A DNA stretch of 64,000 bases from Planctomycetota bacterium (GCA_030748635.1 JASMLP010000188.1:1-64000); one strand, 5' to 3'. Positions 44,885 through 54,208 are shown, counted from the stretch's first letter. Numbers and translations: made by a program. Notes: a model not told the origin generated them from the sequence alone.

Positions 44885-46176
44885 GTTCTGATGTTTCGAT
44901 CAGTTCGTCCAGACTGCACCTGGTCGGGGCCAGTCACAAGACGCTTCCCCTGGATTTGCGGGAACGACTCAGCGTCGGATCGGAGGAATTGCCGACGGTT
45001 CTGAGCGCTCTTCAGTCCGATGGATCGGAGGCAGTGGTTCTTTCCACTTGCAATCGGGTCGAGGTTTACCTGTTTAGCTCGATCTCGGAATGTGTCAATC
45101 CGGGCTGGGAAGTTCTGACTCGTTTCGAGCCGGAGTTGGCCGCTTTGAACGGAGACCGAGTCTATCGAGCGAAGGGGCTCCCCGTTGGCAAGCATCTGTT
45201 TCGAGTGGCCGCAGGTCTGGAAAGTCAGATCGTGGGCGAACACCAAATTCTTGGCCAGGTTCGAGATTCGTATCGACGTGCGCTGGAATATGGTGCGGTC
45301 GGAGGGGTTCTGGACCGCCTTTTTCGGCAAGCGATTCATGTGGGGAAGCGGGTCCGTAACGAGACCTCGCTCAGTGTGGGCGCGGCTCATCACGGATCGG
45401 CTGCGGTCGAGCTTGCCGAGCGTATGTTTGGCGATCTTTCGAGACATTCGGTTCTGTTGATCGGCGCGGGAGATACCGGGAAATTACTCGCGCGACAACT
45501 CGTCGACAAACATGTTGGGGAACTTTCGATCGCAAACCGGACCCCAGGAAAAGCTGAAGAGTTGGCCCGATCCCTTGGCGGTCAGACCGTGGAGGTGTCT
45601 CGGGTGCCGGATATCCTGCATGAAATGGATATCGTCATCAGTGCGACTAGTTCTCCGAAGTCGGTGATCCGTTACGACCAAGTGGCGGCTGCTATGCGCA
45701 CCCGTAGCTATCGGCCTCTTCTGATCATCGACATCGCGGTTCCTCGCGACTTCGATCCCCAGATCGGAGAGATCGAGGGATGTTTTCTCAAATCGATCGA
45801 GGACTTGGACTCGATTATCGAGGCCAATATTCAGGAACGGATCTCGGAGGTTCCCGCCGTCGAGCAAATTATCGAGGAGGAGTACACTCAACTCGAAAAC
45901 TGGAGTGTGTCGCTTCGTTCCGAGCCGACCATCCGTGGTTTGAGGGGCCGGGTGGATGGAATTCTCGAAGAGGTTCTGTCTCGTCACGGTAAGAAGTTCC
46001 GGCCCGAGGATCGTGTTCAGTTGGAGTTGTTCGGGAAGGCGCTTCTTTCCCGGGTCTTGCACGATCCGATCTGTCGGGTCAAGGGATCGAACCAGGCCTC
46101 TCCGTTGGGGACGGCTCGGCTTGCTCTGATTCGTGAGCTTTTTGGGCTAGATGAGGAGACTGGGAGGCGGTCGTGA
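44881..46176 (+). CDS. hemA: Glutamyl-tRNA reductase
   Basis: 431 residues. Reduces glutamyl-tRNA(Glu) to glutamate-1-semialdehyde, the first step of C5 tetrapyrrole synthesis. The catalytic cysteine lies in VVLSTCNRVEVY, followed by SQIVGEHQILGQVRDSY, the NADPH-binding VLLIGAGDTGKLLARQL and the C-terminal dimerisation helix. ATG 44881 overlaps the hemX stop. First catalytic gene of hemX-hemA-hemCD-hemL. Confidence 0.96.
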   Translation: MSSDVSISSSRLHLVGASHKTLPLDLRERLSVGSEELPTVLSALQSDGSEAVVLSTCNRVEVYLFSSISECVNPGWEVLTRFEPELAALNGDRVYRAKGLPVGKHLFRVAAGLESQIVGEHQILGQVRDSYRRALEYGAVGGVLDRLFRQAIHVGKRVRNETSLSVGAAHHGSAAVELAERMFGDLSRHSVLLIGAGDTGKLLARQLVDKHVGELSIANRTPGKAEELARSLGGQTVEVSRVPDILHEMDIVISATSSPKSVIRYDQVAAAMRTRSYRPLLIIDIAVPRDFDPQIGEIEGCFLKSIEDLDSIIEANIQERISEVPAVEQIIEEEYTQLENWSVSLRSEPTIRGLRGRVDGILEEVLSRHGKKFRPEDRVQLELFGKALLSRVLHDPICRVKGSNQASPLGTARLALIRELFGLDEETGRRS

Positions 46177-47852
46177 CCTCCCCCGATATCGTTCGGATCG
46201 CCACGCGGGCGTCCCGGTTGGCTCGTTGGCAAGCTCAACACGTGGCCGAACTACTCCGGCAGCAGATTCCTCAGATCCAGATTTCGATGGTTCCCGTCCA
46301 GTCCGAAGGAGACCTCAAAACGGACCGACCTCTGGAGCAACTCGGAGGGACAGGGCTTTTCACCAAGGCGATCCAGCAAGTGGTTCTCGAGGGGCTGGCG
46401 GATGTGGCGGTGCACAGTCTCAAGGACCTGCCGACCGAACCGGCTCCGGGTCTCGAGATGGTTGCCGTCCCTTCTCGAGGAAGGGTCGAAGATGTGCTTG
46501 TTACCCGTACCGGTGAAGGTTTTGAAAGTCTTGCTCCAGGCTCACGGGTAGCGACATCGAGTCCCCGGCGTCGCGCGTTGCTCGAAGCGTTACGTCCGGA
46601 TTTGACGGTCGTTGATGTGAGGGGAAATGTTCCCACGCGACTGGCGAAACTGGATGAGGGGCAATTTGAAGGAATTGTTCTGGCTCGGGCGGGGTTGGTC
46701 CGACTCGGATTGGAGGATCGAATCCACGAGGTTTTTGACCCCCTCCAATTTCCTCCAGCTCCTGGGCAGGGAGCGCTTGCCGTGGAAGTGAGGCGGGGGG
46801 AGTCGGAGTTTGGGGACCTTCTCCGTTTGATCGATGACCCTTCGACTCGAGCGGCGGTTACGGCCGAACGCACTCTGTTGGCTCGTCTCGAGGGGGGATG
46901 TCGCTTGCCGGTTGGGGCATGGTCTCGGTTTCAGGGGGATTGTCTTCATCTCGAGGGGGCCTTCCTCCCGGCCGGCGATTCCTGTCTGGTTCGAGCCTCT
47001 GGGGTGATGGACAACTCCCAGAACGAGAAGGATCTGGGAGTGGAGGTGGCGAATAAATTGCTGGCTCGATCCTGCCCACTGAAAGGACGTACCGTTCTTG
47101 TGACTCGCGCTCGTCATCAGGCTGAGGAATTGGTTTGCCTTCTCGAGGAACGGGGAGCCCGAGTGGAACTTTTTTCATCCATCGCGTTTCAAGAGCCGGA
47201 GTCCTGGTCGAAACTCGATGGAGCCATCACTCGACTCGATTCATTTGATTGGCTGCTCTGGACCAGTTCCAATGCTGTGGAGAGAGTGTTTGGTCGTTTT
47301 CCTGATCTGGGTGTCCGCTTGCTCAAAGCTGGGGTACGAGTCGCTGCGGTTGGCGAGGCGACAGCAGGTCGAGTTCGAGAACAGGGTGGACAGGTGGATC
47401 TGGTTTCTCGTGTGGCGCACGGGGCGGCGATGGCTCGGGAGTTAGCTCCACTGAATATTGCGGGAACCCGGTTTCTTTTGCCACGAGCGGAACAGGCACG
47501 CCTCGATCTGCCTCGAGCACTCGTCGAGGCTGGAGCGGCCGAGGTGTGTGAGGTGGTTGTGTACCGGACTGTGGTTGATGGCGAGGGCCGGGAAGAGGAG
47601 ATCGGTCGGATGCTCGAGAAGGGTCAGATCGATTGGTTGACCTTTACCAGCGGTTCGGCTGTGGAGGCTTTTATGGAACTTGTCGGGAAAGAGTCGATCG
47701 ACGGGAGTCGGCAGAATGTCCAGATAGCAACCATTGGGCCTCGGACCTCTGAGGTCGTGCAAACTCATGGAGGAGCCGTTCTTGCCGAGGCTTCACGGGC
47801 TTCGGTTTCGGAGTTGGTTGCATCGATTGCGAGGGTGGAACGACGAAGATGA
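46173..47852 (+). CDS. hemC-hemD: HemC-HemD fusion: porphobilinogen deaminase and uroporphyrinogen-III synthase
   Basis: 559 residues with two enzymes. Residues 1-300 are hydroxymethylbilane synthase: IATRASRLARWQA, HSLKDLPTE, TSSPRRRALLEA, PAPGQGALAVEVR and the dipyrromethane-binding cysteine C243 in EGGCRLPVGAW. Residues 305-559 are uroporphyrinogen-III synthase (GRTVLVTRARHQAEEL, WLLWTSSNAVERVF, WLTFTSGSAVEAFM), linked without a stop. The fusion makes uroporphyrinogen III from porphobilinogen in one chain. GTG 46173 overlaps the hemA stop. No hemB or hemE lies in the window. Confidence 0.93.
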   Translation: MTSPDIVRIATRASRLARWQAQHVAELLRQQIPQIQISMVPVQSEGDLKTDRPLEQLGGTGLFTKAIQQVVLEGLADVAVHSLKDLPTEPAPGLEMVAVPSRGRVEDVLVTRTGEGFESLAPGSRVATSSPRRRALLEALRPDLTVVDVRGNVPTRLAKLDEGQFEGIVLARAGLVRLGLEDRIHEVFDPLQFPPAPGQGALAVEVRRGESEFGDLLRLIDDPSTRAAVTAERTLLARLEGGCRLPVGAWSRFQGDCLHLEGAFLPAGDSCLVRASGVMDNSQNEKDLGVEVANKLLARSCPLKGRTVLVTRARHQAEELVCLLEERGARVELFSSIAFQEPESWSKLDGAITRLDSFDWLLWTSSNAVERVFGRFPDLGVRLLKAGVRVAAVGEATAGRVREQGGQVDLVSRVAHGAAMARELAPLNIAGTRFLLPRAEQARLDLPRALVEAGAAEVCEVVVYRTVVDGEGREEEIGRMLEKGQIDWLTFTSGSAVEAFMELVGKESIDGSRQNVQIATIGPRTSEVVQTHGGAVLAEASRASVSELVASIARVERRR

Positions 47853-47913
47853 CCTTGAGCATCAAGTGGTGTTCATGGTTCACTGCGATTCTGGATCGGT
47901 TCTCTGTGGCTTT

Positions 47914-47942
47914 TTGAGTGATCTGTCTGAAAACAATTATGT
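47914..47942 (+). promoter_or_regulatory. Possible secondary promoter of hemL
   Basis: TTGAGT (47914-47919), 17-base spacer, TTATGT (47937-47942), just before the hemL Shine-Dalgarno GAGG. It lies in the 103-base gap after hemCD, so hemL may have its own expression. Confidence 0.3.
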
Positions 47943-47955
47943 GAGGTTGTTATCG

Positions 47956-49239
47956 ATGTCCGAATCGGAGTCTCTTTGGGAACGATCCTGTCGAGTGATC
48001 CCAGGGGGTGTGAATTCGCCCGTTCGAGCCTGGAAGGCGGTGGGCGGCGAACCTCGTTTTCTTGCCCGGGGAAGTGGGTCGCGGGTGATCGATGAAGAAG
48101 GACGTGAATACATCGACTATGTCGCTAGCTGGGGGCCGTTGATCCTGGGGCATGCGCATCCAGCCGTGGTGGAAGCGGTCGAGGAGGCGGCTCGGAAGGG
48201 AACCACTTTTGGAGCGCCTACGCGCAAGGAGGCAGAACTAGCCGAGCGTATCGTGGCGGCTGTGCCTTCGGTCGATTCGGTTCGTCTGGTTTCTAGCGGG
48301 ACCGAAGCGACCATGAGCGCGTTGCGTTTGGCTCGCGGCGCGACAGGACGAGATCGGGTTATCAAGTTCGACGGTTGTTATCACGGTCACGGGGACTCCT
48401 TTCTGGTCGCCGCTGGGTCGGGAGCACTTACTTTGGGTGTTCCGGATAGTCCAGGGGTTCCCGGACCTCTGGCGGAGTTGACACTGGTGGCTCCCTACAA
48501 CGACCTCGGAGCGGTCGAATCGTTTTTTGCCGAATATCCTCAGGAGATCGCCGCGGTGATCGTCGAGCCGGTGGCGGGTAATATGGGATGCGTTCCTCCG
48601 GCGGAAGGGTTTCTGGAGGGACTTCGTGCCCTGACGTCAAGATACGGCTCGGTTTTGATTTTCGATGAGGTGATTACCGGATTTCGGCTCCAGATGGGAG
48701 GAGCGCAGGAGAGGTACGGGGTGTATCCGGACCTGACCACGATGGGAAAGGTGCTCGGGGGAGGATTGCCGCTGGGGGCGTATGGTGGCACCACGAATCT
48801 CATGTCGCAATTGGCGCCGGAGGGCCCGGTTTATCAAGCGGGGACTCTTTCAGGAAATCCTCTCGCTGTGGCGGCAGGTCTTGCGACTTTGAAAGAGTTG
48901 GAAGCCCGCGATCCCTACGAAGAGATTTCGAGCAAAACGGCAAGGTTGGTCGATGGGTGGTTGCAAGCGGCGCATGCGGCTCAGATTCCCGCGACTGCCA
49001 ACCGGGTCGGATCTCTGTTCACCCTGTTTTTTCACGACGCGCCGATTACTTGCCTGGCAGAGGCGCAGGTCGCGGTCTCGGATCGATTTGTGGATTGGTT
49101 TCAAGGCATGTTAGAAAGTGGGGTCTGGCTGGCTCCTTCCGGTTTCGAGTGCGGGTTCGTGGGGACGGCGCACTCCGAGGAAGATATCGATCGTTCGGTT
49201 GAAATCGCTCATCGGTTGCTGGGGAATCTCGGCGGATGA
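47956..49239 (+). CDS. hemL: Glutamate-1-semialdehyde 2,1-aminomutase
   Basis: 427 residues, a class III PLP aminotransferase that makes 5-aminolevulinate. Motifs: IPGGVNSPVRAWKAVGG at the N-terminus, SSGTEATMSALRLARG, the metal-free PLP aspartate in LIFDEVITGFR, and the PLP lysine in TTMGKVLGGGLPLGAYGG. ATG 47956 fits the family; longer starts run into hemCD. Overlaps the macro-domain gene by ATGA. Confidence 0.96.
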   Translation: MSESESLWERSCRVIPGGVNSPVRAWKAVGGEPRFLARGSGSRVIDEEGREYIDYVASWGPLILGHAHPAVVEAVEEAARKGTTFGAPTRKEAELAERIVAAVPSVDSVRLVSSGTEATMSALRLARGATGRDRVIKFDGCYHGHGDSFLVAAGSGALTLGVPDSPGVPGPLAELTLVAPYNDLGAVESFFAEYPQEIAAVIVEPVAGNMGCVPPAEGFLEGLRALTSRYGSVLIFDEVITGFRLQMGGAQERYGVYPDLTTMGKVLGGGLPLGAYGGTTNLMSQLAPEGPVYQAGTLSGNPLAVAAGLATLKELEARDPYEEISSKTARLVDGWLQAAHAAQIPATANRVGSLFTLFFHDAPITCLAEAQVAVSDRFVDWFQGMLESGVWLAPSGFECGFVGTAHSEEDIDRSVEIAHRLLGNLGG

Positions 49240-49799
49240 CGTTGGACAGGGCAAAAAGGCTCGATCGTGTTTGTGGAAGAGGCCATCTTCATCTGGAAGA
49301 AGGTGATATCACTGCGACCGATGTCGATTGCGTCGTCAATGCGGCCAACGCAGCGCTGGCAGGAGGGGGCGGGGTGGATGGCGCCATTCATCGGGCCGGG
49401 GGGCCTTCTATCGCTCGGGAGTTAAAAGCTCGTTACCCCCACGGATGTCCTACCGGGAAGGCGGTGGTGACTCAGGGAGGACTTTTATCCGCTCGGGTTC
49501 TCATCCATGCCGTGGGGCCTCGCTGGCAAGGCGGGGAGGCTGGGGAAGAGGATCTTCTTCGAGGAGCGTATCGAACTTCATTGCTTCTGGCCGAGGAGAG
49601 GGGTTGCCAGGGCATCGCTTTTCCCGCGATTTCCTGCGGTGTCTATGGGTACCCGATCGAGGAGGGGGCTCGGGTTGCGGTTCAGGTCGCTATCGATTGG
49701 CTTCGCAATCCAGAGCGACAGATTTCTTCGATCCGTTTCGTGCTCTTTGACGGGACAACGTTCGCCGCGTTTGAGCGGGCTCTGGAGAACGAGGTGTGA
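49236..49799 (+). CDS. Macro domain protein (ADP-ribose/O-acetyl-ADP-ribose hydrolase-like)
   Basis: 187 residues. The macro fold is marked by LEEGDITATDVDCVVNAANAALAGGGGVDGAI (residues split around NAAN and GGGGVDGAIH), the HAVGPRW segment and GIAFPAISCGVYGYP. The asparagine in NAAN and the glycine loop are those of deacetylase/de-ADP-ribosylase members (MacroD/YmdB type). It is overlapped by hemL before and the aldehyde dehydrogenase after, so it is co-translated with both; why is unclear. Confidence 0.92.
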   Translation: MTLDRAKRLDRVCGRGHLHLEEGDITATDVDCVVNAANAALAGGGGVDGAIHRAGGPSIARELKARYPHGCPTGKAVVTQGGLLSARVLIHAVGPRWQGGEAGEEDLLRGAYRTSLLLAEERGCQGIAFPAISCGVYGYPIEEGARVAVQVAIDWLRNPERQISSIRFVLFDGTTFAAFERALENEV

Positions 49800-51229
49800 A
49801 TCTTCCTCATTTCAATCCGTTGGTGGCTGGTGAGTGGGTGGAAGTTTCCGATTCGGAATCGATAGAGAGTCCTTATTCCGAGCAGTCGCTGGCCACGATC
49901 GGTCTGGCCGGCTTTCCTGAGATCGAGGAAGCGACAGCCGCCGCGGCCCGTTCCTTTGAGCAGACTCGCGGCCTCCCTTCTTACGCACGGGCCGAGATCT
50001 TACGACGGGTGTCCGATGCCATCGGGGGGGACGCGACAGAATTTGTCTCGGCGATTATGGCCGAGGGGGGCAAGCCTCTGCAGTTTGCTCAAGGAGAGGT
50101 CGAACGGGCTCGTTTGACATTTCGGCTGGCGTCCGAAGAGGTGCATCGGTTCGGGGGAGAGGTTCTTCCTCTCGATGTGGAACCGCGCGCGATCGATTAT
50201 CGTGGACACTGGATCCGGGTTCCAAGAGGGCCGGTATTGGCTTTTACGCCGTTCAATTTTCCTTTGAATCTGGTCGCACACAAGATGGCTCCGGCCCTGG
50301 CCTTGGGGTGTCCAATCGTACTCAAACCGGCTCCCCAGGCTCCAACTGCGGCTCTTCATCTGGCCGGGTTGATTCTGGAAGCTGGTTGGCCACCGGAGGC
50401 CATTTCGGTTTTACCTTGTGGTTTCGAGCAAGCTCAGCAACTGGTGGCAGATGAACGGTTTACCACCTTTTCTTTCACCGGAAGCGATCGAGTCGGCTGG
50501 ATGTTGCGGGAGAAGGCTGGTCGCAAGCGTACTCTGCTGGAACTGGGAGGGAATGCGGCGGCTGTGGTTCATGAGGATGCAGATCTGGAACAGGCGGCTC
50601 AGCGTTTGGCTTTCGGGTCGTTCGCGCATGCGGGTCAGGTCTGCATCAAGGTGCAGCGGGTGTTAGTTCAAGAAGCGGTTTACGAGGAACTGGTGGGTCG
50701 GTTTGTCGAGGCGTCCCGGCAACTTCCGGTCGGTGATCCAGGACTTCCTGAAACCGTGGTCGGCCCCTTGATCGACCGCCAGGCGGCGGATCGGGTGGAG
50801 AGTTGGATCGAGGAGGCGATTCAGATGGGGGCGAGGTCACTGCTCCGGGGAGACCGTAAAGGCAATGTCTTGGGCCCGACGATTCTCGAGGCGGTTCCCT
50901 CGGAGTCTCGAGTTGCGTGTGAGGAGGTGTTCGGGCCGGTCACGCTGGTAGAGCCCTATCAGAACTGGGAGGATGCGCTGGAACGGGTGAACGATACTCC
51001 CTATGGATTGCAGGCGGGTCTTTTCACTCGGGATGTCGATCGGATTCACCAGGCGATCGATCGGCTGGATGTGGGGGGAGTCGTGGTCGGGGATGTGCCG
51101 ACTTTTCGGGTGGACTCCATGCCTTACGGAGGTGTGAAGCGCAGCGGTCTTGGACGTGAGGGGCTTCGCTTCGCCATGGAGGAGATGAGTGAAATTCGTA
51201 TGGTGATCTACCGTCAGGGTTCTAGGTGA
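49796..51229 (+). CDS. NAD(P)-dependent aldehyde dehydrogenase
   Basis: 477 residues. Catalytic cysteine is in GQVCIKVQR, the general-base glutamate in LLELGGNAAAVVHE, Rossmann elements in FTPFNFPLNLVAHK and FSFTGSDRVGW, and the end motif GGVKRSGLGREG. The closest pattern is glyceraldehyde-3-phosphate (non-phosphorylating) or succinate-semialdehyde type, not resolvable by eye. GTG 49796 overlaps the macro-domain stop by GTGA. Its coupling to hemL and a macro domain suggests clean-up of a reactive aldehyde, which is speculation. Confidence 0.9.
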   Translation: MNLPHFNPLVAGEWVEVSDSESIESPYSEQSLATIGLAGFPEIEEATAAAARSFEQTRGLPSYARAEILRRVSDAIGGDATEFVSAIMAEGGKPLQFAQGEVERARLTFRLASEEVHRFGGEVLPLDVEPRAIDYRGHWIRVPRGPVLAFTPFNFPLNLVAHKMAPALALGCPIVLKPAPQAPTAALHLAGLILEAGWPPEAISVLPCGFEQAQQLVADERFTTFSFTGSDRVGWMLREKAGRKRTLLELGGNAAAVVHEDADLEQAAQRLAFGSFAHAGQVCIKVQRVLVQEAVYEELVGRFVEASRQLPVGDPGLPETVVGPLIDRQAADRVESWIEEAIQMGARSLLRGDRKGNVLGPTILEAVPSESRVACEEVFGPVTLVEPYQNWEDALERVNDTPYGLQAGLFTRDVDRIHQAIDRLDVGGVVVGDVPTFRVDSMPYGGVKRSGLGREGLRFAMEEMSEIRMVIYRQGSR

Positions 51230-51267
51230 TGAATTGAACCCCCTCCCTTTCGGAGAGTTCCTGCGGT

Positions 51268-51273
51268 TAGAAT
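51268..51273 (+). promoter_or_regulatory. -10-like box before the glycoside hydrolase gene
   Basis: TAGAAT (51268-51273) ends seven bases before the ATG at 51281. No good -35 is seen at 16-18 bases, so this is tentative. Confidence 0.3.
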
Positions 51274-51280
51274 ATTCTGT

Positions 51281-52600
51281 ATGAAAAGAGATTTGTCTCG
51301 ATGGTTTCGGTGGGTCGTTTTTGGGATTTTGATCTCAGGAACCTGGAATGGAGACGCTCAGGAGAAGAGGGAGTCCTTTCTCAAGGGGGCAAGCGGCAAA
51401 AGTTATCTTCCCTCGCTCGAGATGCTTCGCGATCTGGGGGTCGAAGCTTTTCGCCCAGAGCTCAACTGGAAACTCGTCGAACCGGACGTTCCGGAAGGCT
51501 TGTTGACGGTGAATGAGGTTCGTCAGCAGCCCGAACTCATCGATCGTTATCTGGCCGAGAAGGACTGGACTCGTCTGGATCGTCTCGTTGACCCTCTGAT
51601 CGAGAACGGGATTCAGGTCGTCGCTGTGGTTGGGTTGGGGTACAACTCCGGGTTGCCTCGCTACCAAAAGGGGTTGGCAACTCCGAATGCTCTGGGGAGG
51701 GAGACTTATCTGGGGCGGATTTATCTCTATGCACGAGCAACGGTCCGTCGATACCGGGATCGAGTCATGTTGTGGCAGATCGAGAACGAACTGAACGAGG
51801 CCGGACTCACGAGTTTCTATGGTTGGCGAAGCCCCGCTCCTTCGGTCATGGGGCTTGCCGGTGCCCGAAAGAGTTACTGGAACGATTTCGGTTTTTTGAC
51901 CGAACTGCTGGCCACCCTCGCCGAAGCGGTAAGGATCGAGGCGCCCGGCAAGCCGACGGTTCTCAATTTTCACACCGATATTCACGATGTGGTGCATCAA
52001 CGGGTCGGTTGGTTGGCGGGCAAGAAGACCTGGTCCGATGCGATTCGGGCCTGGTCGAAGTATCTGGACTGGATCGGGATCGATGCTTACCCCAACTACT
52101 ACGCGGCGGACCCGATCCTTTTTGCGGATATCGAGATGCGTATACAAAAAGTGAAGTCTCTGGGATTGGGGAAGCCGATCGTGGTTCTGGAGACCGCGTA
52201 TCCGGTCCCCATCGGGGAGACTCCACCTGAGCCGGTGGATTGGGACGAGGCCAAGCAAGCTCGATATATCGAGGGAGCGATCGAGGGAGCGCACCGAGCC
52301 GGGGCGCGAGGATTTTTCTATTTCGGATTGGGTCGATCGGGTGCTCGTCCACCGGCAGGTGGGTATTCACCCAAGGATCTCGACGCTTTGACTCGTTTGG
52401 GTCAGGCCTTTCGGGGGGGAGATGTCGGGGGACTTTTGACCGGGATTGTTCGGTATGGACCCACCTATCTTCGGAAACGGTTTCCTGAAGTCCTCATGGG
52501 GGCCGAAGGGTACGGATTGCTGAGGGAAGACGGATCGCAGCGACCAGGTTATCGGGTCCTCAAGGACTGGTACGCTCGGCCGCTGGAGTGGAAGCGATAG
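51281..52600 (+). CDS. Exported clan GH-A glycoside hydrolase-like protein
   Basis: 439 residues. The N-terminus (WFRWVVFGILISGTWNG) is a signal peptide; the rest is a TIM barrel of the GH-A type. N169-E170 in WQIENELNE is the predicted acid/base pair of this clan and E304 in VVLETAYP the predicted nucleophile, which fits a retaining beta-glycosidase. The nearest family (for example GH5, GH53 or GH2-like) cannot be set by eye. TAGAAT lies eight bases before the ATG with no Shine-Dalgarno, a possible leaderless transcript. Convergent with the esterase gene, 24 bases away. Confidence 0.75.
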   Translation: MKRDLSRWFRWVVFGILISGTWNGDAQEKRESFLKGASGKSYLPSLEMLRDLGVEAFRPELNWKLVEPDVPEGLLTVNEVRQQPELIDRYLAEKDWTRLDRLVDPLIENGIQVVAVVGLGYNSGLPRYQKGLATPNALGRETYLGRIYLYARATVRRYRDRVMLWQIENELNEAGLTSFYGWRSPAPSVMGLAGARKSYWNDFGFLTELLATLAEAVRIEAPGKPTVLNFHTDIHDVVHQRVGWLAGKKTWSDAIRAWSKYLDWIGIDAYPNYYAADPILFADIEMRIQKVKSLGLGKPIVVLETAYPVPIGETPPEPVDWDEAKQARYIEGAIEGAHRAGARGFFYFGLGRSGARPPAGGYSPKDLDALTRLGQAFRGGDVGGLLTGIVRYGPTYLRKRFPEVLMGAEGYGLLREDGSQRPGYRVLKDWYARPLEWKR

Positions 52601-52624
52601 AAACCCTCGCTCGGGTGAACTTAC

Positions 52625-54208
52625 TCAGCGGTCGAGCGGTTTCATCGGATGGGTCAGGAAGAAGTTCCAGATCGCTTCGATGCCTTGTCGGTTCATTTCG
52701 TGATGACCCGGGTTTCCGGTCCCACCGATCTCGATATGGATTTTCACGGCATGACCCGCTTGTTCGAGGCTCTGGTGGGCATCACGACCGGCGGAGACCG
52801 GGACGGATTCATCGAGTTCTCCGTGGTAAATGACAAAGGCGGTCTTGCGTCGGGATCGAGATAGAGGGGGGCGTCGACCTCCGGCGAAGAGTCCGGCCGC
52901 GGCGAAGATTTCACCGTGTTGGAGTCCCAGGGTGTGGGTGTAAAAAGCTCCACGAGAGTGTCCGCTGAGATAAATTCTGGAGAGGTCGACGTTGAAGCCT
53001 CGCCGCACCTTTTCGATCAACGCCAGGATAAACGGTTCGTCCTGGTCCTGGGAGACATCCTGGGGCCAGTTGCGCTCGCCCCACGGGGCCACCAAAATGG
53101 CGTCTTGTCCGGCAACGGGACGCCAGTGATGGAGCATGTAGTCGGGTCGAGAGTTGGTGCCGTGCAGCAGAACGACAAGCGGCAGGGGCCGATTGCGCTT
53201 GGAGGGGGCTTCGAGAACATATCTTCGGATGCGACCTTGCACGCGAACGGTCTGTTCGCCGGTTTTTCCGCCGCTGCCGCCGCTCGAGGGAGTCCGTTGC
53301 TTGGAAAGAAGGATCTGGACATCGACTCGAGATCCTTCTCGCTGGATGATCAGGTCCAGCTGGGTGGCGATCGGGTCTTCGGCTAGATGGGTTTTCAGGG
53401 CCTCCCATGTGTCGACAGGCTGTCCCTCGGCCTCGAGGATCTGGTCATCGGGTTTGAGTTTTCCTCGGGCCGGCGACCCGGGAAGGATCTCCTCGATTTG
53501 AAGATCGTTTTTGAGCAGGACTCCGATGTCGATCGGCACTCGGAGTGACGCAAGAGTTTGGGCAAAACGAAGTTTTCGTTTTCGGATCAGGTCGATAGAG
53601 ACGGTTTTTTCTCTGGACCCTCGTTTCACGGTGACGTCGAAACGCGCCGCGTAAGGATGACGTACAAGAGCTTCCTGGAACTCCTTCCATGAATTCACTT
53701 TTTGTCCGGCACAGTTCACAATCCGGTCTTTGGGCCGGATCCGTCCGTAAGCGGCTGGAGATCGTGGAAGCGATCGGCTGACGACGAGTTCGGATCCTTC
53801 GAGAAGAAAACCGATGTCCAGCGGTGAGTGTATTTCGTGGGCAATTCGCGCGTACTCTATCCCTTTCACTCCCCGAAGCAGATCGAAGACGATGTTTCCC
53901 TTGCGACCACGACTTTTTATGCTCAACTGGAACCGGGAACTGTAGGGTGCCTGGAGGAGGACTCGAACGACCTCTTCCCAGGTTTGAATCGGGTTGCCCT
54001 CGCAAGCCAAAAGGGTGACTCCAGGGGTTATTCGGAGGGATTGGGCGATCGACCCTTCCGCGACGCTTTTTACCGTGAGTCCGTTCAGCGTGAGACCGAG
54101 ATCCTCGGGAGCGCGGACTTCTCCTCGAACCCGGGCCTGAGACCAGGCCCAATGAGGCGAGTTGAGAAGAAGGAGTGGGGTGAGAAGGAGGAGCAACTTT
54201 GCTCGCAT
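52625..54208 (-). CDS. Exported triple-PDZ esterase (PHB-depolymerase/feruloyl esterase-like)
   Basis: 527 residues. A signal peptide (LLLLLTPLLLLNSPHWAWS, cleavage near 24) is followed by three PDZ-like modules, about 35-120, 130-210 and 215-295, each with a TWE/SWKE-x-LxxHPY-like motif and a conserved glycine loop. The esterase at about 320-527 has VVLLHGTNSRP, the nucleophile elbow GHSRGA, an aspartate in GELDESVP and a histidine in GHHEM. PDZ domains on a secreted alpha/beta hydrolase are uncommon and may bind a protein partner or peptide in the periplasm. The substrate is unknown. Confidence 0.83.
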   Translation of the reverse strand: MRAKLLLLLTPLLLLNSPHWAWSQARVRGEVRAPEDLGLTLNGLTVKSVAEGSIAQSLRITPGVTLLACEGNPIQTWEEVVRVLLQAPYSSRFQLSIKSRGRKGNIVFDLLRGVKGIEYARIAHEIHSPLDIGFLLEGSELVVSRSLPRSPAAYGRIRPKDRIVNCAGQKVNSWKEFQEALVRHPYAARFDVTVKRGSREKTVSIDLIRKRKLRFAQTLASLRVPIDIGVLLKNDLQIEEILPGSPARGKLKPDDQILEAEGQPVDTWEALKTHLAEDPIATQLDLIIQREGSRVDVQILLSKQRTPSSGGSGGKTGEQTVRVQGRIRRYVLEAPSKRNRPLPLVVLLHGTNSRPDYMLHHWRPVAGQDAILVAPWGERNWPQDVSQDQDEPFILALIEKVRRGFNVDLSRIYLSGHSRGAFYTHTLGLQHGEIFAAAGLFAGGRRPPLSRSRRKTAFVIYHGELDESVPVSAGRDAHQSLEQAGHAVKIHIEIGGTGNPGHHEMNRQGIEAIWNFFLTHPMKPLDR

